DNA of 64,000 bases from Amyelois transitella (lineage: Eukaryota > Arthropoda > Insecta > Lepidoptera > Pyralidae): NCBI RefSeq assembly GCF_032362555.1, contig NC_083508.1, positions 2,757,001 to 2,821,000 on the forward strand, read 5' to 3'. The notes beneath the pieces are model-generated. The model was given only the letters and a program-made list of their open reading frames with translations. It had not been told where the DNA came from and did no database searches. The number at the start of each line of letters is the position of its first letter. Position 1 is the stretch's first letter. Shown piece by piece: positions 56,901 to 64,000 of the stretch. Made by a program: the position numbers and the translations under genes.

Positions 56901-57881
56901 ATCTCTTTGAATTAAAATACAATAAGTCCTTGGGAGGTCTGTCCAAAACTCTTCAGATCTCGCAATTTAATTTCAACGAAGGTTGATTGTGCTAATATAA
57001 AAATATTTTTAAATGGCGCACCGTTTTCAAAGCCCTTTGCACGCAGGCCCTTTGGGAATAGAACTGAAAACAAACAATACCGAGGGACAAGGATAAATAT
57101 TTCACTCGGGAATAAAAGATGGAGGGAATTCTGTGAAATGACAATTTGAGCCTCTGCCAATAACGGCGTCTCGTGCGAATAGGTTTTCCACATCTTTTTA
57201 TTAAGAAAATCGCCGGTAAATTGCCAAATAAAAAGAAGCAGGCAGCTCTTTTGGAAAACATTTGCTCTTTTTGCAACCTTTTGATCAGTTACTTTCGAGT
57301 GGGCGTCAGGTCAATCACCCCCATAATTGGTATCAGAATTTCTTATCTAAAACGGCCTTTGACTTGAGTTACATCAAAACTGACAGAAGATAAACGATAC
57401 AATCCTTAACATGACTTTCAAAACCAAATGTTACTTTTGAAGTAATCTGGGGGTTCTTATCTTAGAAATCTTCTAGAAATGTTGTAGAAGGTGACTAATA
57501 AGTACATTTATCTAGTGCAGATTTTAACATGATCCGATATGGGTTTGGTTCACCTACAAAGATTACATAGACCTGAGAGGCGCAGCTCTCAGGTTTCTCT
57601 CATGGAAGGTGAATAGAATAGAATAGATTTATTTTCAAAATTGGAAACAAAGTATCACTTATAAACGTAACATCACTTAAATCTAATTATAACTACTTTT
57701 TTTATTGGTGCCGGCAGCCACACGGAAATGGATAATAGTATGCGGAAATGGATAAAAGTATAGAATACGTAAATAGTGAAAATAGTGAAATAGTGAAAAT
57801 GGATAATAGTAATAAATTACCTCTACAAGGAAGGGCAGAAAGCGCGGCAAGGAGCAACGCCGCAGTGGCCGACGCACACAT
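50947..57881 (-). CDS. Dpr-like two-Ig-domain cell-surface protein, 8 coding exons
   Basis: Coding exons: 57881-57821, 56413-55912, 55634-55526, 54962-54880, 52889-52753, 52144-51964, 51605-51454, 51047-50947; 1326 nt, 441 aa plus TGA, all GT-AG with matching phases. Residues 1-20 form a signal peptide. Residues 21-188 are a Ser/Thr-rich linker with sequons at N39, N59, N90 and N99 and an RQRR site at 121-124. Ig domain 1 has C215, W227 (VSWVRR), W263 and C280 (AHYDC); Ig domain 2 has C326, W341 (LLWYRR) and C387 (GQYTC). The order DKL-VSWVRR, IWRLEI, TTRGGI and GESLAELHQ is the Dpr signature and most resembles the Dpr18/Dpr20 subgroup from memory. The C-terminal hydrophobic stretch (427-438) could be a GPI signal or a short membrane segment. 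Dpr proteins bind DIP partners at synapses in insect neurons. Subgroup assignment is inference. Confidence 0.9.
51077..51140 (-). mobile_element. SINE-A tail fragment
   Basis: GCGTCTTCATCCTTTGCGG and TAGACAG, 30 nt upstream of the last exon of the dpr-like gene. Confidence 0.5.
52915..53178 (+). mobile_element. SINE-A, full length, in dpr-like intron
   Basis: Head altered (AGTGTGATTCCCGACAC). Lies 25 nt upstream of the exon 5 acceptor, antisense to the gene. Confidence 0.82.
53791..53902. repeat. 28-bp tandem repeat, four degenerate units
   Basis: Units begin at 53791, 53819, 53847 and 53875, each containing a form of GACGAATTTAACGCC followed by a variable spacer. Confidence 0.65.
53913..54078 (+). 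mobile_element. RTE-like LINE 3' tail, 5'-truncated
   Basis: Begins AATGTTAAGGGTGGACAACC and ends GAGAATTTTATATAAAAAA. It follows a 28-bp tandem repeat. In a dpr-like intron. Confidence 0.65.
54659..54857 (+). mobile_element. Interspersed repeat ending CGAAGCCGGGGCGGGTCGC
   Basis: Begins near CCCCGATATCACTAC and ends GCGGGTCGCTAGTTG, a common lepidopteran LINE or non-autonomous 3' end; class not settled. It ends 22 nt from exon 4 of the dpr-like gene. Confidence 0.55.
55049..55141 (-). mobile_element. SINE-A, 5'-truncated, with 15-bp target duplication
   Basis: TGAGTGAATCTTGTT at 55034-55048 and 55142-55156, the longest and clearest duplication seen. Located in the dpr-like intron between exons 3 and 4. 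Confidence 0.93.
57606..57690 (-). repeat. LINE-like 3' end fragment
   Basis: GAATAGAATAGATTTATTTT then ATCACTTAAATCTAATTAT, the complement of the end of the 6370 copy. Confidence 0.5.
57688..57726 (-). mobile_element. SINE-A head fragment
   Basis: GGTGCCGGCAGCCACACGG and adjoining T-run, in intron 1 of the dpr-like gene. Confidence 0.5.
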
Positions 57882-57900
57882 GTCTACATTCTTGCTGACT
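57821..57900 (-). promoter_or_regulatory. First coding exon of the dpr-like gene with a minimal upstream ORF
   Basis: An acceptor AG at 57901-57902 (minus strand) opens this exon, so at least one further non-coding 5' exon must lie beyond it. An ATG followed at once by TAG precedes the chosen start by a few bases, a two-codon start-stop that may lower or delay initiation. The chosen start is followed directly by the hydrophobic signal sequence. Confidence 0.6.
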
Positions 57901-57929
57901 CTGTAACAAGCGAAAAATACATTAAAATA

Positions 57930-58202
57930 CACACACACACATAATCACGTTTATATTCCTTGCGGGGTAGACAGAGCGGGGTAGACAGAGCCAACAGTCT
58001 TGAAAAGACTGATAGGCCACGTTCAGCTGTTTGTCTTTATGACGGAATTGAGATTCAAATAGTGACAGTTTGCTAGCCCATCGCCTAAAAGAAGAATCCC
58101 AAGTTTATAAGCCTAATCCCTTAGTCGCCTTTTACGACATCCATAGGAACGAGATGGAGTGGTCCTATTCTTTTTTTTATTGGTGCCGGAACCACACGGC
58201 AC
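57930..58202 (-). mobile_element. SINE-A, full length, tail repeat partly doubled
   Basis: CGGGGTAGACAGAG occurs twice in tandem. TAAAATA at 57923-57929 and 58203-58209 is a likely 7-bp duplication. It lies 30 nt upstream of the first coding exon of the dpr-like gene. Confidence 0.87.
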
Positions 58203-58365
58203 TAAAATAAGGAAAATATTTTGTGAAAAATGGTTCAACTGACTTCTTGTACATTCACTTAATACCAAATTGACTTTGTAAGTTTGTTTGTTTGTGTTTT
58301 CTCTTCACTCGTTATATACTGAACCAATTTTCTTGAAATGTTGCTTATATATAGGTTATTAAGAT

Positions 58366-58596
58366 AGCGTGTGGTTTCCGGCAACAATAGAAAAACGAAT
58401 AGGACCACTCCATCTACTTCCCATGGATGGATCGTAAAAGGCGACTAAGGGATAACTTGGAATTCTTCTTTTAGGCGATGGGCTAGCAACCTGTCAGTAT
58501 TTGAATCTCAATTCTATCATAAAGCCAAATAGCTAAACGTGGCCTATCAGTCTTTTTCAAGACTCTTGGCTCTGTCTACCCGCAAATGATATTCAT
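58366..58596 (+). mobile_element. SINE-A, nearly full length
   Basis: GATGGATCGTAAAAGG shows a 4-bp insertion; tail degraded to GATATTCATATTC. Confidence 0.8.
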
Positions 58597-58923
58597 ATTC
58601 AAAGGGAAGTTTATCTTTATCTCTTATTTTGTCAAATGCTGCAGTTCCTTTCATCACAAAAAACAAAAACAATAAAAACAAATTCCTAAATAAAATACTA
58701 GAAAGTGAACTTAGGTCATCTTGCCAATATGTAAAGGCCCCTTGTGACAGATTGTCAATACCGGAGGTCACTCGAACCCACTCAGGCTGGGTCAAGAGGT
58801 GCCAAGGTAATTCACCTACCTGAACAAAAGAATTGTAAAATTGTCGCTAACACTCATATAGGTATTATTAGATAATTATCGCAGCTGGTAAAGTATATCC
58901 TTTATATTAATATGGTATTTAAA

Positions 58924-59160
58924 AAAAATATATGTACGAGACAAATTGCACAGATTGAGTTAGCCTCGAAGTAAGTTCGAAACTTGTGTTACGAGATACT
59001 AACTCAACGATACTATATTATATAATAAATACTTATATAGATAATACATTCAAGACCCAGACCAAGTTCTTTTCTTATCATGCCCTGGCCAGGTTTTGAA
59101 CCCAAGACCTCCTTTGTCACAGACAAGCATACTACCGCTGCACCACAGAGGCAGACAGTC
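58924..59160 (-). mobile_element. tRNA-derived SINE
   Basis: Minus-strand head with TGGTGCAGCGG and GGTTCAAAACC, then the family body ending at AGTTAGCCTCGAAGTAAG. Boxes carry a few changes compared with the copy at 62151. Confidence 0.8.
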
Positions 59161-59611
59161 TTCCGGATCAAAACTATAAATGGACTTCATGCATCAGCAA
59201 CTAGTTGTTGGTCAGATTGTCCATTGACATAGACCTCCCAACCATGATTATTACCAGGAGGTAGATGTCTGTACCTCACCGCAATGCTGCTAAGGTGTTC
59301 ACGTCAACGAGCCATTCTCCTCCCTCGCAGTCGGAAAGAATAAACTATATAACTTTGGAAATAACACAAAGCATTGTGGTCCGGTATAATTGACAAACTT
59401 CCAAGCCGCAGCCGATTTCTTAATGATCTCGATTGAGTAACGAGATAAATCCGAAACAACTTGCTAACAAGGTAATTTGTTTTGGAGCTCGACCAAAATG
59501 TACTTACCCAGCGGATATTATAGACAAGCTTCGGTGAGCGCCTAACTTACTTATTATGGGAAGAAAATTCTCTAAAAACTGTTTCGTTATTGTGGTCTTC
59601 GCTGTGTTGAT

Positions 59612-59768
59612 ATATACATACACATAATAACGTCTTTATTGTTCACGGGGTAGACAGAGCCAACAGTTTCGCAAATACTGCTTGGCCACGTTCAGCTTGA
59701 AAATGGAATTGAGATTCGAATAGTGACAGGTTGCTAGCCCAACGCCTAAAAGAAGAACCACACGACAA
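59612..59768 (-). mobile_element. SINE-A, internally deleted
   Basis: Tail and body present; the centre is fused to the head end (AAGAAGAACCACACGAC). Confidence 0.72.
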
Positions 59769-61329
59769 ATGCAGATGTTAGGAAAGAATTGTATATATTT
59801 TCCAAACCGAAAAGTGTCACTGTGCTAAACTGCTCAGCAGTTTGTTGGCCTAATAAACTCTTTAATTTTCCATTCCCTTCATTCCTCCATTCATTCCATT
59901 TTGGCAAATTCTGACATACCATATTTGTTTGGCTTATTGTATAGCCCCTTAAATTGCACTTGTATCTTCCACGTGTTCCTATTACGAATAATTCAGAGTT
60001 GTGCCCAAGAAAAACTGAAACAAATCACTAGTAATTGTATAAATTCACACCTAGCTCCTAACTCCACGTTGAGTTTCAATCAAACTTGTTCAATTAAAGT
60101 TAATTATGATGAAATTTGAACAGAGGAGCCGCGGTGAATATTGACAATGGATTTGATGGAATTAAATTATGAATTTTGTCCCTGAACTCATTTATACTTA
60201 AGATGTGGTTGGGTGAACCAATGGAAAGAAATTATGAGAACTCTTCAAAATAAATAAATTCATAAAAATAAACGGCGATAGATTATTCCTTTGATTTTAC
60301 TCGTAGACAAACCACCATCACTCTTTCTGCAGACTAATTCAAAGTCTGAGACTTTAAAGTCGTAACATATATGTACAGCTAATGTCGGCTTGAGAATTCC
60401 CGAATAGCAGAGCCGTCAAAAATGTAAAAATAAAAATCTAGAATATTTTCGTGTCACTAAAACAATGCACAAATTTACAACTACAATTTCGACAAGTGGT
60501 CGAGTTAACCTCATCAATTACTTGGTGTGTGAGTGGTCTTATTCTGTAAGCTCATAGAATAGCGGCAAGCTTTGTTCTTTACTTTAAGGCAACGCGTCTT
60601 TCGGTTGAAAATACAGCTTACTTTTACGACGCAGTAATATTTTGAATTAAATATATGCTTCTTCTTTTGGTTCACTTATTTTCACACACTAGACACTGGG
60701 GTCCAGTACATCATCCCAATCCAACTAATGTTATATGCGAAACTGAGTTTTTATGTTTGTGTTATTACATACATATAGTAGAAGGATATTGCAAACATTA
60801 ATTTTTATTACCCATTACTGTTCAAGTAACTTATTAAAAAGAAAAGGTGTACCTTGAAGTTAAATTATAAGCAAGCGATATAATAGATAAAAGCTAGCAA
60901 ACCTAGCATAGTAAATGATTTTTCCTGAATTTCACAATATTTTTCACTACCTCAGCATTACGGAAACTAACGCATATTCCGTAATTCCTAAGCAAAAAAG
61001 GAAAAATAAAGATATCTGCCTAAACCCCAAACGTTTACATAAACGAAACAATTTGCAAAGTTTGTTCACCGAGGCCCTCTTACGGGAAATGAGGGGACCA
61101 GTTACTGACTAAGGGTAACAAGATATATAATCGTTCTCTATATTTTTTTCTAAATACGTAAATAACATGTATTTGTTTTTATTTTCGCGAATTACATCAA
61201 AGTACACCTCTTACAGTACTTATTTGGCAAAGAATTCTTAATTATTACTAAAGAATATTCACTTTTTCTCAAAATCGGACTCTTTTCTCGTGTCGACTTT
61301 AGCAAAACATGAATAATTCTTATTGGGAA
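59769..61329. other. Non-coding DNA upstream of the dpr-like gene
   Basis: No coding evidence; may hold the missing 5' leader exon of the dpr-like gene, which I cannot place. Confidence 0.35.
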
Positions 61330-61506
61330 CTTATACACGCTTCTTAGATGGAGTAGACAAAACCAATAGTGTCGAAAAGACTGAAAGGTCACGTTCAGCT
61401 GTATAGCTTCATGAAGGAATTGAGAATTATGACAGATGCTAGCCCATCGCCTAAAAGAAGAATTCTAAGTTTATTAGCCTTTCCCTTAATTGACTTTTAC
61501 AATTTG
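61330..61506 (-). mobile_element. SINE-A, diverged
   Basis: AAAGGTCACGTTCAGCTG and GCTAGCCCATCGCCTAAAAG preserved; both ends decayed. Confidence 0.68.
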
Positions 61507-61700
61507 ATCGTGGAATGAAATAACGCGATTAATGCTCATCGATTCCCCCTGTATCGCAGTACCCTCCTTTTTATCTCCGGAGTTACATAACTAAACCTGC
61601 CGCAATCTGTCGGGATTGTACGTGATCTGCATCGTCTGCGCTTCTCAAACTTAGTTAGGCGGCCTTTGCGCAAGACTAGCTACCGTGTTTTACTTCTGAT

Positions 61701-61790
61701 AACATACGTATACTCACGTTTATATCCCTTGTGGAGTAGACAGAGCAGTTAGTCTTGAAAATACTGAAGAGACCATGGCTTACAAAAAAA
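61701..61790 (-). mobile_element. SINE-A tail, diverged
   Basis: CTCACGTTTATATCCCTTG and GTAGACAGAGC then poor matches. Confidence 0.6.
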
Positions 61791-62150
61791 ATGGGCTGGT
61801 AACATCTGAATTCACTTCAATTCATCATTAAGTCATCTAGATAAATGACGTTTTATGATTTTTTGCTACTTTTAACTCGTAAAAGGTAAATTTGATTTTG
61901 CTTTATTTCATACAGGACTAAGTTTGTCCACAAATAATATATAGTCTTTTTGTTCCTGGCCTTAATTGACCTTAACCTTACCACTCTGGAGAGTAGCCCA
62001 GTGCACCTTTTGATCATGTTCTTGGAATAAGTTAGGTTTTAACACGAATCGAACATCCGTCTGACCTCCGAAAATCTTTTCAGATAAATCAAACCTTATA
62101 GGATCATGGTAAAAGCTGCACTAGATGAATGTTTCACTAAATGAAAATTT

Positions 62151-62393
62151 GACGACCTCTGTGGCGCAGCGGTGGTACGCTTGTCTGTGACACCGGAGGT
62201 CCCGGGTTCGAATCCCGGCCAGGGCATGATGAGAAAATAACTTTTTCTGATTGGCCTGGGTCTTGGATGTTTATCTATATAAGTATTTATTATAAAATAT
62301 AGTATCGTTGAGTCAGTATCTCGTAACACAAGTCTCAAACTTACTTCGAGGCTAACTCAATCAGTGTAATTTGTCCTGTATATATTTATGTGC
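62151..62393 (+). mobile_element. tRNA-derived SINE with intact Pol III boxes
   Basis: A box TGGCGCAGCGG and B box GGTTCGAATCC are perfect, in a tRNA-like head of about 75 nt. The body follows (TTGGCCTGGGTCTTGGATG, CGTTGAGTCAGTATCTCG). It is a SINE head, not a tRNA gene: there is no clean anticodon arm and the same body recurs at 58924 and 63835. Confidence 0.85.
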
Positions 62394-62479
62394 CTATTGC
62401 CTAATCGCCTTTTACGACACCCATGGCAAAGAGATGGAATGGTGCTATTCTATCAAAGTGCCGGAAACCTCACGACACG
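62394..62479 (-). mobile_element. SINE-A head half
   Basis: ATCGCCTTTTACGACACCCA through GTGCCGGAAACCTCACG, directly after the tRNA-SINE. Confidence 0.68.
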
Positions 62480-63834
62480 AATAAAATATAGTCTCAGGTG
62501 TTAAAACCCAGGGACTTTTTCTTGCACTCATGACGTATGAGCTCATTTCCCTTAATGTTGAGTACCACAAGCACACATTAGGATCAGTTCATACTGAAAC
62601 CATATGCGATGCGACTATACACATATTTTACTAGTATGACTCAATTTTGTCCACTCCCTCCAACGATGTATAACGTATCTTGCAATAAAGTATTTTTTCA
62701 TTTCGTTTTAATTAATTTTAATTTTATGATTTTTTTTTTGTTATTTCTTACCTCTTCTTCCCCTTGTGACTTTAGTTTTATTACATATTCGCCGGGGTAT
62801 GCCATAATATTGGATTAGGTAGTCAATTTTTAACATAGATTGTAATTTCTTACTCGTTATGCTAATTATAACAGACCAATGAAATATATATTTTCATCCA
62901 ATGTAAGTACAATTGTACTTACTCTCCATTACAAAATAAGGACAAAATTATATATTTAGTCACTCCATGTGAACTGACCCTAAGCTGAAACGTGACATAC
63001 GCAATATACGCTTGTGAAAATTACTAAGTTCGTTACTTGTGGTGTCATAAAATTGTAGGTTTTTACATACTTAGGAAACCTCTATCATTATTTTCAGAAG
63101 ATAAAATGCATTATTAAAAGTTACATAAATTTATTACCCAGTGGGTTTTTCCAGGGATTTTTTACCCTCTTTCTAAGATAGTCTTCGAATATTTTTTATT
63201 GACTTTGCGGTGTACCCATGTGGACCTAGATTTCTTCACTATATTTTAGCATAGTTTTTCAATTAATCAAACGTTCATATCGCAGAAAGTTAAACGAACA
63301 ACGTATCTCAGAAATTTTTATAGTTAGGTACTGTGAATCTTAAAACGGGTACGCTTTTTTGAGTTAGATACTGGTTTTAAAATGTGTGAGTGATTTATTT
63401 CATTCCAAGTCAAAAATAATGGCTCCAGGCTCCTTGGCTCCAGAGAAAAGTGGACATATTTCATTAGGAAACAGAAGCTCGGTGGATAAGCCACTCGTTT
63501 CTCAAGCACTTATATGCTACCCGGTAATGTAGGAAAGGCGGGCTCGCGAAACATTTTATGTGGGTAGTTGGAGATTGAAAATGTGAGGTACCTAATTGAT
63601 GAGTTTTTTTTTTTTTATTGCTAGAATTCATTGTATTTTCTTATAGAAGTTCTTCATGGTAGGTAACTTTGACATTGATAAATTTATAGATTCGATTTCG
63701 TCCTCAGATATGTATGGGTAGATACCATAGTTCATTCTTCCTACCCATATAAGAGGTCCGATTATACTTGAGGAAGTGGGGGATTTGGCTAGAGCCAGCA
63801 AAGCAGTCGTGATAATTATTATCCATGTACGTAT
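62480..63834. other. Intergenic DNA, nothing recognised
   Basis: The 100-codon minus-strand frame ending at 63628 lacks motifs. CTCGGTGGATAAGCCACTCG is the only GC-rich spot. Confidence 0.35.
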
Positions 63835-64000
63835 ACACATATAAATAAATAAATATATGTGGAAAAAATTACACACAGATTGAGTTAGCCTCGAATTAAG
63901 TTCAAGACTTGTTACGAGAAACTTACTCAACGATACTATACTAAATACTTAAATAGATAAACATTCAAGACCGAAGACAATTAGACAAAGTTTGTTTCTC
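63835..64000 (-). mobile_element. tRNA-derived SINE, cut by the window edge
   Basis: Body present from TGAGTTAGCCTCGAATTAAG to ATTCAAGACCGAAGAC; the head would lie beyond the window. Confidence 0.75.

Noticed and set aside
62151..62225. tRNA gene (perfect A and B boxes)
   Set aside because: The head continues into a body repeated at 58924, 63835 and 29216, and has no clean anticodon arm; it is a tRNA-derived SINE.
1..64000. CRISPR array, bacterial operons or ribosome-binding sites
   Set aside because: Split genes, SINEs and LINEs show eukaryotic DNA; no regularly spaced repeat-spacer structure is present.

Overview
The window looks like nuclear DNA from a moth or butterfly (Lepidoptera). 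It is AT-rich and its genes are split by short GT-AG introns. It is crowded with interspersed repeats of lepidopteran type and carries two M14 digestive carboxypeptidase genes of the kind expressed in insect midgut. I cannot name the species from sequence alone.

Three host genes can be assembled completely, with every splice phase closing. (1) A nine-exon procarboxypeptidase (409 aa) on the minus strand, 10934-17067. (2) A nine-exon paralogue (412 aa) on the plus strand, 23410-31156, arranged head to head with the first; the intron positions correspond one to one, so this is an inverted duplication. (3) An eight-coding-exon immunoglobulin-domain gene of the Dpr (defective proboscis extension response) family (441 aa) on the minus strand, 50947-57881, with two Ig domains, a long linker in front of the first, and a hydrophobic C-terminus.

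Between genes 2 and 3 (35922-40331) sits a nearly full-length non-LTR retrotransposon on the minus strand. It has an open ORF1 (coiled coil) and a 977-codon ORF2 (endonuclease plus reverse transcriptase), flanked by a possible 8-bp target duplication. Both ORFs lack an ATG at the usual place.

Most of the remaining sequence is repeats. The dominant one, called SINE-A here, is about 255 bp long, begins GCCGTGTGGTTCCC and ends in (TATG)n. I find about 54 copies or pieces on both strands. Eleven have direct flanking duplications of 9-15 bp and several are 5'-truncated, so it moves by target-primed reverse transcription. Its last ~45 bp match the 3' end of a second family (LINE-T) whose remnants encode the C-terminus of a LINE-like protein. 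The shared tail can fold into a stem-loop with a compensatory base change between the two families, which points to a SINE and its LINE partner. Several SINE-A copies contain internal inversions; one at 47030-47392 has two perfect palindromes with 22- and 28-bp arms. Other repeats are a tRNA-derived SINE, RTE-like 3' tails, two foldback MITE-like elements, three further repeat families (C, D, E), a 28-bp tandem repeat and short microsatellites.

Layout: 1-10900 intergenic, repeat-rich; 10934-17067 carboxypeptidase A1; 17068-23409 intergenic between the divergent pair; 23410-31156 carboxypeptidase A2; 31157-50946 intergenic with the LINE; 50947-57900 dpr-like gene and its upstream 5' leader intron; 57901-64000 repeats and non-coding DNA. 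The two carboxypeptidases would be secreted zymogens that trim C-terminal residues from dietary peptides. The Dpr-like protein would be a neuronal surface recognition molecule, unrelated in function to its neighbours.
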